NCBI RefSeq assembly: GCF_048265165.1
Contig: NZ_JBLXCD010000003.1
Span: 186,001-250,000, forward strand
DNA from: Oceanospirillum sp048265165
Lineage (GTDB): Bacteria > Pseudomonadota > Gammaproteobacteria > Pseudomonadales > Halomonadaceae
Length of the DNA: 64,000 bases
Reading direction: 5' to 3'
Shown: positions 45,959 to 55,111 of the stretch, piece after piece
How positions within the stretch are numbered: position 1 is the stretch's first letter
Layout of the letters: the number at the start of each line of letters is the position of its first letter
Position numbers and translations under genes: made by a program
Notes under the pieces: generated by a model
Seen by the model: the letters and a program-made list of their open reading frames with translations, nothing else
Databases searched by the model: none
Told to the model about the DNA's origin: nothing

Positions 45959-46894
45959 CTATTTCTTAACAATCAGCTCAATACGGCCACCATAAGCCAC
46001 CGAATCTTTAGTCGGAGCCAGAGCACCCAACCCTTTAAGCTCCAGCTTGTCGGCTGAAAGGCCAAGCTGCTCAAAAGAGCGCTGCAGTCTTGCTACAGCC
46101 TGCTCGGAGCGTTGCTGTAAAATCTCATCACTCTGCTTACCATAATGGTGAGCCACAAGCCAGAAGCGCTTGTCACTACGCTCTAACTGAACCGCCAGCT
46201 GCTGCAACTGCCCAAAGACACTATCTTCAAATGACCCATCAGCAGATACGGGCAAACGCACCCATCCGGTCTCAATCAAATCTTCATAGAGAGAACGTTT
46301 TACCCCCTTAGTGGTAACGGGTGCCGCCTCAACCTGGTAGTGAGTGACATAAACGTAGATACGGCCAGTTCCACGCTCCGTTATATAAACAGAGACATAG
46401 TCAGCCTGCCCATTCAGCTCTCTCCTGGCAGCGACATAATGCTGCTCCCGGTCCTCTCCATAAAGGGTCGAAACCTTAAATACACGATTGGCCCAATCGT
46501 TACTACTACCGCACTCACGACTACTGCATTGAAAGAGAATCTCACTACCTGAGCGCTGCAATTCAACCTGATAATGCTCCAAAATTTCATCGGTATCCCG
46601 GGTAGAGCGGATCCGGTACAAAGTCTGATTCAGTCGACCAGATGATAAACTCAGCCAACTCTCAGGAAAAGACTCTCCGCCTTTGTTCTGAATTCGCCCT
46701 GTCGCAAACAGGTGCTGATCCAGCTGCTGACTTTTCTCCATCTCTTTTTCAGCCAGCGGAAATGGCTGAAGACCTCCGGCTGCAAAAACCGGTGACGCCA
46801 CAATAAAAGCCAATGCAGAGATCAATAGCCATAAATAGAAACGGTAAGCACTCTGCTGATAACCGGTATAACACTGTAAATTAGATAGGTTCAC
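45959..46894 (-). CDS. DUF4892 / OmpA-like exported protein
   Basis: A 311-residue envelope protein. Residues 17-38 form a signal peptide (LWLLISALAFIVASPVFA). The middle resembles DUF4892, with two cysteines in FQCSSRECG that could pair. The C-terminal ~110 residues, ending GLGALAPTKDSVAYGGRIELIVKK, resemble an OmpA-like domain, which in other proteins binds peptidoglycan. GTG start at 46894 has GAGG six bases upstream. Function is unknown. Confidence 0.78.
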   Translation of the reverse strand: MNLSNLQCYTGYQQSAYRFYLWLLISALAFIVASPVFAAGGLQPFPLAEKEMEKSQQLDQHLFATGRIQNKGGESFPESWLSLSSGRLNQTLYRIRSTRDTDEILEHYQVELQRSGSEILFQCSSRECGSSNDWANRVFKVSTLYGEDREQHYVAARRELNGQADYVSVYITERGTGRIYVYVTHYQVEAAPVTTKGVKRSLYEDLIETGWVRLPVSADGSFEDSVFGQLQQLAVQLERSDKRFWLVAHHYGKQSDEILQQRSEQAVARLQRSFEQLGLSADKLELKGLGALAPTKDSVAYGGRIELIVKK

Positions 46895-47041
46895 GATGAT
46901 CCTCTCTGTTGTGCAACAAGTCCCTAGCAGCTAACTCTGACCAGTAAGGTAATGAAAACCGCTTAAAGACTAGACTACAGATTCGGTAAATAATTCTGTT
47001 AAGAGATATCTTTCTCTGATCCCACTCAAATAAAATTCAGA

Positions 47042-47911
47042 TCAGGCACTTCCCCAGAATGCGATCAGGCTTTCAGCAACGGCAGTTACAGTATCCGGCT
47101 CCAGATGCAAGTGGTGGTTACCCGGCAGAACAACCTGTTCTATATCCGCCACCCGTTCTTTACGTAACCGGGTATTTTCTCTGTCCACAAGAAAGCCATG
47201 GTCACCAATAATCAATTGCGTAGGGGCTTTGATCGCATCACAGAAGCTATAGATCTGTGCTTCTGTCAAACGCACCGGAGAAGGAATCCTCAGTCGTGCA
47301 TCTGAGCGCCAGCGCCAGCCATCCTCATCCTGTCGAGCTCCCCGTTCAGCCAAAGGCAGAGCGGCCTGATAACTGATTTCACCAATCCCTCGCATCCGGG
47401 CTTCTGCAGCCTCCTCTACAGAGGTGTAACAAGGCGGTGTCTTATAGGTTTGCAGCTTATAACGGCCTATAGCCTGAGTCAGCTGTTGAGGCGACTCTTC
47501 TGCCGGCGTCGATAGCGGTCCCAAACCCTCGATCAGTCCAACCCGACCAACCCAGTCCGGCATTGCACCAGCCATCAGAGTAGCAACACCCGCTCCCATA
47601 GAATGCCCCAGCAGGTCTACCTGCTCCCATCCCTGCGCATCCATGAGGAGCGCCATATCAATGACATTATCCCAGATATGATAATAAGAACCTTTCGGGC
47701 GATGACCGGAATGACCGTGCCCAACCAGATCGATTGCCCAAATATCCAGATCACAGGCTTCAGCCATTAGGGGGGCTACACGATTGAAGCTTTGGCAATT
47801 ATCTAACCAACCGTGCATGGCAAGAACCGGCTTATGGTGACCCTTTCCCCAACGTAAACCGGAAAGGGAGATGTAATCAAGATCGATCTGAAACGGTATA
47901 GGTTCCTGCAT
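47042..47911 (-). CDS. Alpha/beta-fold hydrolase
   Basis: A 289-residue protein of the alpha/beta-hydrolase fold. HGWLDNCQSF is the oxyanion region, DLVGHGHSGHRP follows, the nucleophile Ser is in LLGHSMGAGVA (near residue 95), and the catalytic His is in LPGNHHLHLE. It resembles serine hydrolase-like (SERHL) and epoxide-hydrolase-like proteins. Substrate is unknown. The frame extends to TTG 47917, but ATG 47911 has GAGG eight bases upstream. Confidence 0.85.
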   Translation of the reverse strand: MQEPIPFQIDLDYISLSGLRWGKGHHKPVLAMHGWLDNCQSFNRVAPLMAEACDLDIWAIDLVGHGHSGHRPKGSYYHIWDNVIDMALLMDAQGWEQVDLLGHSMGAGVATLMAGAMPDWVGRVGLIEGLGPLSTPAEESPQQLTQAIGRYKLQTYKTPPCYTSVEEAAEARMRGIGEISYQAALPLAERGARQDEDGWRWRSDARLRIPSPVRLTEAQIYSFCDAIKAPTQLIIGDHGFLVDRENTRLRKERVADIEQVVLPGNHHLHLEPDTVTAVAESLIAFWGSA

Positions 47912-47981
47912 GGCCAATGCCTCGGTCCGATGAAAAAAGCAATTTCAACCAGGTTTGCTTCGGTCAGTATCTCAACGCAGG

Positions 47982-48767
47982 TTATTGATCCTGCATCAGT
48001 TTAATCATGGCCTGAATCTCATCCGCTGTCGACTCCGGATACTCAAGTGGGAACAGGTGCCCACCATCAAGCGGTTTCCAGTTAAAGCCTGAACGACGAA
48101 TTCCTCGGATCCCGTCCTCTGGAATGACCGATGCCTGATCGCTGGTTAATACGGATACCGGTACTTTTATTTTGCGTCCTGACCCCCAAAGGTTGTCAGC
48201 AATGCCGCAAAAAATTTTGTACTCTACCTCAGGTGAAAAGCTCAGTACACGCAGATCGCCTTCTGGTTTAGTACCCGAAGCAACATAGTCAGCAAGACAG
48301 CGTTTATCAAAATTCCGAAACAACGCCCGTGATTGCAGATACTCCAGAACAGCCTCTTCATCTGGCCAACTTTTCTTTCGGTAACGACTCTGGCGTGCCG
48401 GAGTGATACGGTCGATTCGCCCCGTACGCTTAGCTATTTTCAGCAGCCAAGGTCTGAGACCGGAGATATACAGAGGCGGGTCCAGTAAAACCAGTCCTTT
48501 AAAATAAGCGGGGGCTTTCAGAGCAGCCCGATAGAGCAGTACACCTCCCAGGGAGTGCCCCACACCCCACACGGGTTCTTCTGCGGCACTGATCAGAGAC
48601 AACTGCTCATCCACCAGTGCATCCCAATTGTCTGAGACAGGCCAGCGGAGGTCATGCCCAATATGGGATACCCCCTGAACGTTAAAATTCCCAGCCAAAG
48701 CTTCAAACAAAACCCGATAGCTCCCCATAGGGAAGCCATTGGCGTGGGCAAAATGCAGAATTGACAT
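47982..48767 (-). CDS. Alpha/beta-fold hydrolase
   Basis: A 261-residue hydrolase. FAHANGFPMGSYR is the N-terminal oxyanion segment, the nucleophile is in GVGHSLGGVLL, and the histidine in PLDGGHLFPLE. It is more divergent than its neighbour, and the two are only about 70 bases apart on the same strand, so they are probably co-transcribed. ATG 48767 is preferred over an upstream TTG, since the conserved strand begins there. Substrate is unknown. Confidence 0.83.
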   Translation of the reverse strand: MSILHFAHANGFPMGSYRVLFEALAGNFNVQGVSHIGHDLRWPVSDNWDALVDEQLSLISAAEEPVWGVGHSLGGVLLYRAALKAPAYFKGLVLLDPPLYISGLRPWLLKIAKRTGRIDRITPARQSRYRKKSWPDEEAVLEYLQSRALFRNFDKRCLADYVASGTKPEGDLRVLSFSPEVEYKIFCGIADNLWGSGRKIKVPVSVLTSDQASVIPEDGIRGIRRSGFNWKPLDGGHLFPLEYPESTADEIQAMIKLMQDQ

Positions 48768-48980
48768 AATAACTGACAGACTCCAGAGCAAACGTACGTT
48801 TGATTTTTATCACTTATGTCATAATGCACAAGTCAGAGATTATTCTGGGCTGTTAAATAATTAATCAACTTGCAGGAAAGCAAAGAGCGCAGTAAAGTCG
48901 TGCTCCCCTTAAAAGGAACCCCCTTCCGGCTGCATAATACCAGCCCCTGGGCTAAGTAACCCCTAAAAAAAGGAGCTGTT

Positions 48981-49115
48981 ATGAGTCTTGACCCGGATAA
49001 ATCCAAGCGCCCCAGCCGCTCTCCTGAGGTGAAAAAGAAGCGTAACCTAAGCTTCTTTATTACCGTGATAGCAGCGATAGTATTTGCCATCTGGCAGATC
49101 AGTCAGTCAAGCTGA
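48981..49115 (+). CDS. 44-residue single-helix membrane protein coupled to AEC transporter
   Basis: A short frame translating to 44 residues: a basic, polar N-terminus (SLDPDKSKRPSRSPEVKKKR), then one hydrophobic helix (LSFFITVIAAIVFAIW, about residues 23-38). A strong AGGAG lies five bases before the ATG. Its TGA stop (49113-49115) overlaps the ATG of the transporter gene by one base, a classic coupling arrangement. The positive-inside rule puts the N-terminus in the cytoplasm. I do not recognise it. It may be a small subunit of the transporter or a leader cistron that sets its translation. Confidence 0.75.
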   Translation: MSLDPDKSKRPSRSPEVKKKRNLSFFITVIAAIVFAIWQISQSS

Positions 49116-50071
49116 TGGACGCCCTACTTCACTCCCTTAGCGCGACGCTTCAAATTACCGCTCCAGTTTTTATTATTGTTTTTCTGGGTGTGCTTTTTAA
49201 GCAGTGGTGCTGGCTGGATGATCACTTTGTCAGGGTCGCCTCCACATTAGTTTTTCGTGTCACCTTGCCAACACTGGTTTTTTTGAATATCAGCAAAACA
49301 AACCTGCAAGAAAGTCTTGACCCCAGCGTTCTACTCTATGCCTCAGTAGTTACTCTGATTAGTTTCTTTTTTCTGATCTGGGCGGCGCGTGCTTTGGTAT
49401 CCGTGCCCGCTGACAGAGGTGTATTTATTCAGGGAAGCTTCCGGGGAAATCAAGGTATTATCGGTATGGCTCTGGTAGCAAACCAGTTTGGTGAAGCAGG
49501 TTTGCCCATGGCTTCGTTACTACTGGGCTGCCTGATTATTATCTACAATATCCTGTCAGTGATTGCACTAAGTGCCTCTCAGCCGGAGCGTGCTGGAATG
49601 GGTTGGAAGCCGGTCTTGATGGATATCCTCAAAAACCCTTTGATCCTTTCAGTAGTACTGGCTCTGCCTTTCTCTTATTTTCAGTGGACTCTGCCACCAC
49701 TACTACTTAAAACGGGCACCTACTTCTCTGGTATGACGCTGCCGCTGGCACTACTGTGCATCGGGGCCTCTCTGAGCCTTAAAGCACTAAGGGCGTCATC
49801 TCTGGCTTCCTGGGGAGCAACAGCAATGAAGCTTGCGATTCTTCCGGTTCTGATGACCTGGGGGGCTTGGTACCTAGGTTGGACGGGGCAGACGTTGGGG
49901 ATTTTGTTCCTCTATTTTGCCAGCCCAACCGCTGCAGGCAGTTTTGTAATGGCTAAGGCGATGGGGGCCAATGGTCCTTTGGCAGCCAATATTGTTGCCC
50001 TGACAACGGTGGGATCAACTTTAACCATCACGCTTGGTGTTTTCTTTTTACACTGGTTGCAGCTGGTATAA
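49115..50071 (+). CDS. AEC-family (auxin efflux carrier-like) transporter
   Basis: A 318-residue inner-membrane protein with about ten hydrophobic segments, two inverted repeats, and the family's FRGNQGIIGMALVANQFG and LYFASPTAAGSFVMAKAMG segments. Bacterial AEC proteins (MdcF, MleP and others) carry organic acids or amino-acid-like substrates; the substrate here is unknown. Its ATG overlaps the stop of a 44-residue membrane peptide. Confidence 0.9.
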   Translation: MDALLHSLSATLQITAPVFIIVFLGVLFKQWCWLDDHFVRVASTLVFRVTLPTLVFLNISKTNLQESLDPSVLLYASVVTLISFFFLIWAARALVSVPADRGVFIQGSFRGNQGIIGMALVANQFGEAGLPMASLLLGCLIIIYNILSVIALSASQPERAGMGWKPVLMDILKNPLILSVVLALPFSYFQWTLPPLLLKTGTYFSGMTLPLALLCIGASLSLKALRASSLASWGATAMKLAILPVLMTWGAWYLGWTGQTLGILFLYFASPTAAGSFVMAKAMGANGPLAANIVALTTVGSTLTITLGVFFLHWLQLV

Positions 50072-50111
50072 ATACATCAGCTTACAAGCCATTTTTGACA
50101 GCACTCAATAT

Positions 50112-50146
50112 AAAAAACGCACTGCTACGCTAAATAACAGTGCGTT
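50112..50146 (-). terminator. Rho-independent terminator after the lipase gene
   Basis: AACGCACTG (50116-50124) and CAGTGCGTT (50138-50146) pair, with six T after the stem on the minus strand. It may also serve the convergent AEC gene. Confidence 0.85.
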
Positions 50147-50175
50147 CTAACAGAAACTCAATCCGGTAAGCAGAA

Positions 50176-51075
50176 TCAGGAAGGCTCTCCTTTGACCTTC
50201 GCCTTCAGAAAGCCTCCCAGCTCCCGTAAGGCTTCATCAGCCTGCGGTAAATAACGATGCAATAGCTGCCAGACGTGGGGCATCTGACTCCACTTACTGA
50301 TTTGAACCGATGTGCCCGATGCTTCAAGCCGCTCGGCAAGACGCACACCATCATCTAACAGCAACTCCTGTCGACTGACCTGAATCAGGCAGGGCGGCAA
50401 GCTGGAAAGGTCACCAAACAAAGGGGACACTCCTGCTTCTGACACCGAATGATCACCCGCATAAACATGAGCAAAACTCTGCATCTGCGCTTTGTTCAGT
50501 ACCATATCTGTCGCAGTGTTGGTATCAAGGCTTGGTGTAGAGCAGGTTAAGTCCACCCAGGGAGAGAGGAAAGCCGCCGCAGCAGGCAAAGGTCTGCCTG
50601 CAGATTTTAACCTCTGCATCAAGGCTAATGCCAGACCACCACCGGCGGAATCACCGGCAAATGCAATTTGGGAAGGGGTAACACCAATATCAAGTAACCA
50701 TTGATAAGCGGCGTCAGCATCATCAAGACCGTCAGGATAGGGGCCTTCCGGCGCAAGACGATACTCAACAATTAATACACGGGCATGAGCACGATGAGCG
50801 ATTTGCGCCGCCAATTCCCGATGAGTATCAATGGAACCAAGAACATATCCACCTCCATGCAGATAAACCACATAACGACGGGGAGTATCATGATCCCAGT
50901 ACACCAACTCAGATTTGACTCCGTTGGTATCTTGCTCGCTGATAATCAAGCCATGTGGCCGACAGGGCTTTAACATAGCGCCTTCTAACTGGTCCCGCAT
51001 TAGTCGACAATATTGATTAAGTCCCTGGCGATGCCAGAAGTCAAAACTCTGCCGGAAAGGTTCAAAGCTAATCAC
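50176..51075 (-). CDS. Alpha/beta hydrolase of the hormone-sensitive lipase family
   Basis: A 299-residue esterase/lipase. YLHGGGYVLGS is the HGG oxyanion motif, FAGDSAGGGLALAL carries the nucleophile Ser, the Asp is in QVSRQELLLDD, and the His in MPHVWQLLH. The set defines family IV esterases. GTG start at 51075 has GGAG six bases upstream, inside the end of sixA, so the two are coupled. It probably hydrolyses short- to medium-chain esters; the natural substrate is unknown. Confidence 0.9.
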   Translation of the reverse strand: MISFEPFRQSFDFWHRQGLNQYCRLMRDQLEGAMLKPCRPHGLIISEQDTNGVKSELVYWDHDTPRRYVVYLHGGGYVLGSIDTHRELAAQIAHRAHARVLIVEYRLAPEGPYPDGLDDADAAYQWLLDIGVTPSQIAFAGDSAGGGLALALMQRLKSAGRPLPAAAAFLSPWVDLTCSTPSLDTNTATDMVLNKAQMQSFAHVYAGDHSVSEAGVSPLFGDLSSLPPCLIQVSRQELLLDDGVRLAERLEASGTSVQISKWSQMPHVWQLLHRYLPQADEALRELGGFLKAKVKGEPS

Positions 51076-51078
51076 ATG

Positions 51079-51546
51079 TTACTCCAGGTCATCGGCATGG
51101 ATCACCGTTTCTAACCGGGCCAGACCTGCCCCCCAGATGTCTGCCTGTACAACCGTAACCGATGCTGTCGCCATAGGATAAAATCCAGTCTCATCGCCAT
51201 CAAGCAACAGACTGGTCAGACGACTAACCAGGGGCTGATGGGTAACCAGCAAAACTGTTGATGCTCCCTGATTTTCACTCAACCACTGAAGTACCTGTAC
51301 CGGATCCTCATCCGGAGTAATCAGACCAAGCTCATGGCAGGATTTCAACTCTGCATTTTTTTGGATTTCAGTACAGGTCTGTCGGGCTCTGATATAAGGA
51401 CTGACATAGGCAATTGCCCCACTGAGATAATCAGCAATATGGCAGGCTACCTTACGCACATCAGCAATTCCCGCATCAGTCAGGCAGCGGTCAAAATCCC
51501 GCGGCGCCATTCCGGCTTCACCATGACGAAACAAAATCAGGCGCAT
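51079..51546 (-). CDS. sixA: Phosphohistidine phosphatase SixA
   Basis: A 155-residue histidine-phosphatase-family enzyme. LILFRHGEAG holds the catalytic histidine, SPYIRARQTCTEI the phosphate-binding arginine, and VTHQPLVSRL the second histidine. SixA in E. coli acts on phosphorylated histidine in signalling or PTS proteins. It lies five bases after the DUF4389 stop and next to gpsA, the same neighbourhood as in Pseudomonas. Confidence 0.93.
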   Translation of the reverse strand: MRLILFRHGEAGMAPRDFDRCLTDAGIADVRKVACHIADYLSGAIAYVSPYIRARQTCTEIQKNAELKSCHELGLITPDEDPVQVLQWLSENQGASTVLLVTHQPLVSRLTSLLLDGDETGFYPMATASVTVVQADIWGAGLARLETVIHADDLE

Positions 51547-51551
51547 CAGAT

Positions 51552-51866
51552 TTAGTCCTGATCCGCAGGTTGATAAGGGTCTGCATCGGGTGACTCACCC
51601 TCCGGCCAGGCAGTAAAGGGGAAAGGTTTCTCTTCCCGATTATACGTCAGATAGCGATAAACCTGATAAGCGTACCGGGAGAGACTGGCACCCGTCTGCT
51701 GTAAAAACAGATTTTTATCGCCCGTTACGGCAATAAAAACGACCTGTAATAGGATACTTAGCCCCAGTAAAAGCTCCGCAATCTGATAAGCAACCACAAA
51801 GAACAGCATGAAGATGATGCGCAACCAAAAAACTTCCGTTGTGATACCCTGTTTTTTCTCACTCAT
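51552..51866 (-). CDS. DUF4389 membrane protein
   Basis: A 104-residue protein with two predicted membrane helices (IIFMLFFVVAYQIAELLLGLS and LLQVVFIAVTG) and an amphipathic RYAYQVYRYLTYNREEKPFPF segment typical of DUF4389. The acidic C-terminus is cytoplasmic. GGAG precedes the ATG. It lies between gpsA and sixA. Function is unknown. Confidence 0.85.
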   Translation of the reverse strand: MSEKKQGITTEVFWLRIIFMLFFVVAYQIAELLLGLSILLQVVFIAVTGDKNLFLQQTGASLSRYAYQVYRYLTYNREEKPFPFTAWPEGESPDADPYQPADQD

Positions 51867-51902
51867 TGCTCTACTCCTTCTTTCACTGGCAAACCCTGAA
51901 GA

Positions 51903-52925
51903 TCAGGTTCTCGGCAATACAAACTCAACATCGGTACTTTGTTCACCGGACATTAAACCACGAATCACCTTCTCAACCGGCATATCGTTAAAAAGAACTT
52001 CATACAAACCACAAGCCAGAGGCATATATACCTGCATCTCAACCGCTTTATTTCTGACCAGCCGAATAGTATTAACGCCTTCTGCCACCTGCCCTAATTC
52101 ATTCACAGCGTCCTCAAGTGACTTACCTTGTCCAAGAGCATAACCCACTCTGAAGTTACGGCTTAAGGGTGACATACAGGTGACAATAAGATCCCCAACG
52201 CCAGCCAAGCCTAAGAAGGTCATTGGATTAGCCCCCATGCTAACCGCAAAGCGACTCATCTCAGCAAGACTACGGGTAATCAGCATACTTCTGGTGTTCT
52301 CACCAACTCCCAGAGCCGAAGCCATGCCTGCTGCAATCGCATAGATATTTTTAAGCGCTCCGCCCAACTCAACACCAAATAAGTCATTGCTGGCATAAAC
52401 ACGAAAATAATCGCAACCCAGCACCTTTTGAATACTCTCACGGGTCAACTGATCATCACTGGCAACCACCGTTGCCGTCATCTGTTTCTGTGCAATCTCA
52501 CTGGCAAGGTTGGGGCCACTCAGAACACCAATATGCTGACTTGGTGTATGCGTCTTCAGGATCTCTGACATCAGGAGAAAGCCTTCTTCCCGGATGCCTT
52601 TCGCGGTACTGATCATGATCTGATCCGGGCGCAACCGGTCAGAAACCTGATCAACAACAGATGCAAAGGCTTTACTGGGAATGGCTACAAAAATAATATC
52701 TGCACCGGAAACCGCTTCAACAACGTCGGTCGTCGCCCTGACATTAGCATTAATCTCATAATCCGGCAGATACCGTGTATTACGACGCTTTTCATTAATA
52801 TCCTGTGCAAGCAGCTCATCACGCAACCATTGAGTTACCGGATACTGATTGTCCGCTGCGATACTCGCTATAGCGGTACCAAAGCTACCTCCACCGAGTA
52901 CGGTTACGGCTTGTCTCTTAGTCAT
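51903..52925 (-). CDS. gpsA: Glycerol-3-phosphate dehydrogenase [NAD(P)+] GpsA
   Basis: A 340-residue enzyme that reduces dihydroxyacetone phosphate to sn-glycerol 3-phosphate for phospholipid synthesis. TVLGGGSFGTAIA binds NAD(P), STAKGIREEG and GVELGGALKNIYAIAAG carry the catalytic lysines, and GLAGVGDLIVTC is conserved. ATG 52925 is preferred over GTG 52931, six bases upstream. It is upstream of DUF4389 and sixA in a likely operon. Confidence 0.96.
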   Translation of the reverse strand: MTKRQAVTVLGGGSFGTAIASIAADNQYPVTQWLRDELLAQDINEKRRNTRYLPDYEINANVRATTDVVEAVSGADIIFVAIPSKAFASVVDQVSDRLRPDQIMISTAKGIREEGFLLMSEILKTHTPSQHIGVLSGPNLASEIAQKQMTATVVASDDQLTRESIQKVLGCDYFRVYASNDLFGVELGGALKNIYAIAAGMASALGVGENTRSMLITRSLAEMSRFAVSMGANPMTFLGLAGVGDLIVTCMSPLSRNFRVGYALGQGKSLEDAVNELGQVAEGVNTIRLVRNKAVEMQVYMPLACGLYEVLFNDMPVEKVIRGLMSGEQSTDVEFVLPRT

Positions 52926-52974
52926 AATCACTCTTACTATTATTATTTCCGGCTGGCACTAAATATTCCATATT

Positions 52975-53817
52975 TTACCGGAGATACTCATCTGGCGCCT
53001 GTTCAATTAAATCAGCGTTGACCTGAACCATCTCTTTTAGCTCATCCACGTAGGCCTGACCACGCTGGGAATACCGCTTCAGATGCGCTGCAAGATAAAC
53101 CGCTAGCACGCTTCCTTTAAGCTCAGGCTCTGCAGCCCTTGCCTGCCGAAAGTCGTCATAAGCCCAAAAACTATTCAGGTTCTTCAGATAGGCTCGGATA
53201 CTGAGCTGCGGGGACTTAAAAACAGCAACCTCGTGATATGCCCCTTCAGACCGTTGGCTAGGCACAAGACCACACCCTTTACTAAAACACCACTGTCCAA
53301 AAAGGTTATTACCTTCCCGGGCAAAGCGGGAGCGCCCCCATGCCGATTCATTCGCAGCCTGAACCAAAACAAGTTCAACAGGAACAGGCTGTACTCTTAT
53401 CAGTAACCGGCTTACCAGCGCCTTCAAAACAGATACATCTGATGGCAGAGAATCAGAGCCATCCATAAGCCTGTAATCTATCAGTAGTGAGTTCAGCTGT
53501 GATGATTGAACCGGGGTCAGTTGCGACAGATCCAATGTTTCAATCCAGCGCCGCTGCTCCAGGATATAACTATTTTCCAGTAGAACCATAGGTTTTAACA
53601 GCGTAAAAAAATCACGTTTTTTCTGCCGGATATCCTGAGTATCTTTTAGCTCAGCAAGGGTACGATCAAGCATTTTGGGAGCCTCAGCCACCCCTTGCTT
53701 TCCTGAGCCTTTGCCATAAAACATCTCACTCATTAATAAAAAAGGGATCAGCAACAGCAGAAAAGCTGAAAGCGATAAGAAGGGAAGCAACTCTTTACGA
53801 TCAGAAGTTGAAGACAT
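52975..53817 (-). CDS. Bax-like glucosaminidase-domain protein
   Basis: A 280-residue membrane-anchored protein. A helix at about residues 10-30 (LPFLSLSAFLLLLIPFLLM) is followed by a periplasmic linker and a C-terminal glucosaminidase-type domain with VQAANESAWGRSRFAREGNN, where the Glu is the likely catalytic residue. It resembles E. coli Bax. Such domains cleave the glycan strands of peptidoglycan. AAAGG lies six bases before the chosen ATG; an ATG-less upstream extension is less likely. It lies beside another wall-acting protein. Confidence 0.85.
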   Translation of the reverse strand: MSSTSDRKELLPFLSLSAFLLLLIPFLLMSEMFYGKGSGKQGVAEAPKMLDRTLAELKDTQDIRQKKRDFFTLLKPMVLLENSYILEQRRWIETLDLSQLTPVQSSQLNSLLIDYRLMDGSDSLPSDVSVLKALVSRLLIRVQPVPVELVLVQAANESAWGRSRFAREGNNLFGQWCFSKGCGLVPSQRSEGAYHEVAVFKSPQLSIRAYLKNLNSFWAYDDFRQARAAEPELKGSVLAVYLAAHLKRYSQRGQAYVDELKEMVQVNADLIEQAPDEYLR

Positions 53818-53833
53818 GATTAACCTTTGCAAT

Positions 53834-53863
53834 AAAAAATGCACAGCATATGCCGTGCATTTT
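53834..53863 (-). terminator. Terminator after the M15 peptidase gene
   Basis: AAAATGCAC (53836-53844) and GTGCATTTT (53855-53863) pair around a ten-base loop, running into T on the minus strand. It separates the M15 gene from the Bax-like gene. Confidence 0.82.
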
Positions 53864-53901
53864 AAGAGACAGAATTTAGAGAAGTGTCACCACCAGTATC
53901 G

Positions 53902-54918
53902 TTAAACGACCTGAATATGCCAAGGCTCGTAACGTACACCAAACTGGTTGTCATCCGTATATCGCAACGTCAGGAATCCTAAATCCTGCAGTTTCTTGTA
54001 TACATCCGTCTCCGCAAAATCTTCTGTGAAATTTCGGTAACCAAAGCCTACTTTACCAACATCAAAGTCTCCCACTGCATGGTAAGAGTACCCTGGTGGC
54101 GCCAGCGAACGGGACGCTTTAGACATGTTACCTTCAGCCTGAGCAACTTTAGACAAAAACAGGTACATCTGTTTGACCGTTCCCCGGATACCAGATGTCA
54201 AAACGATATCGTCACCCACGCCCTTTCTAAGCTTTTCATAAAACGCCAGCGACTTACCCCTGAAGAGGAAATGCCCTGTTTTAGGCACTTTAAGCAGATC
54301 TTTGGATGGAATACGTTGCGTTAAGCCTGCCATCACCTTTTCGCCGTAGAAACCATAAACATGGGCATCAGCAAAAAATAACTTTTCCAGATATTCAAGC
54401 TCGACCTTGGTGAAATCACCAACCTGGGAGAAGTTTTTGCCATATTTAATCATCTGATCAAAGCTGATTAAATTAAAATTCCCGTGCCCCACCGTACGCT
54501 GTACACGCGACATTCTGGCCAGGGTTTGTTTGACCAGTTTAAACTCTTCTGCAGAGATAAAATAATCGTCTTCAAAAACACCCTCAAAGTAGCGAATTTT
54601 CTTCATATAATCTTTGACTTGGGGGTCTGCTTTAACCGCTTCCAGGTCAGCCTGAAGATCCGCTACTTTATTTTCCATTCTGCTTGGGGCAGAAACCTCA
54701 TGAAAGTCCGCTGCCGCTGCGTGTTCTTCTACGATGTCAGCCAACTGTTGAGGGACATCCGGCAGTGCAGAAACAGCCTTATCTTCAGCAACAGGCACCA
54801 CAGCCAGGTCCGAGCCTTTGCTCTGTAACAGCTGACGCATGACGGAACCGCTACCTAAAGCAACAAAACCGCTGACTGACAATGCTTTTAAAATGCTTCT
54901 ACGATCCACAACTACCAT
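53902..54918 (-). CDS. M15-family (VanY-like) D-Ala-D-Ala carboxypeptidase, Tat-type signal
   Basis: A 338-residue protein. The N-terminus DRRSILKALSVSGFVALGSG fits a twin-arginine signal (RRxxLK). Residues 40-220 form a mostly helical region with no family I can name. The C-terminal ~110 residues carry the M15B zinc ligands: SYHAVGDFDV (His and Asp) and EPWHIQVV (Glu and His). Such enzymes trim D-Ala from peptidoglycan stems. Tat export implies folding before transport, perhaps with its zinc. It is a single-gene unit by its terminator. Confidence 0.8.
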   Translation of the reverse strand: MVVVDRRSILKALSVSGFVALGSGSVMRQLLQSKGSDLAVVPVAEDKAVSALPDVPQQLADIVEEHAAAADFHEVSAPSRMENKVADLQADLEAVKADPQVKDYMKKIRYFEGVFEDDYFISAEEFKLVKQTLARMSRVQRTVGHGNFNLISFDQMIKYGKNFSQVGDFTKVELEYLEKLFFADAHVYGFYGEKVMAGLTQRIPSKDLLKVPKTGHFLFRGKSLAFYEKLRKGVGDDIVLTSGIRGTVKQMYLFLSKVAQAEGNMSKASRSLAPPGYSYHAVGDFDVGKVGFGYRNFTEDFAETDVYKKLQDLGFLTLRYTDDNQFGVRYEPWHIQVV

Positions 54919-55111
54919 CCAGTGTCTGATCTGTAACCAAAGAGCCTAAAGCTTAAACTCTATCCCTTTTTCTGACAAGCCAACCTATCCTACTAAAGCA
55001 CCTTTAAATCAGGCAAGAGGAAGATGTACATAATTGTATCGAAATAGTTGCTTATCAGCATGCAGTGAATCACTTAAAATGATTTTCAAAGTGACGTTAA
55101 AGAGAAACCGC

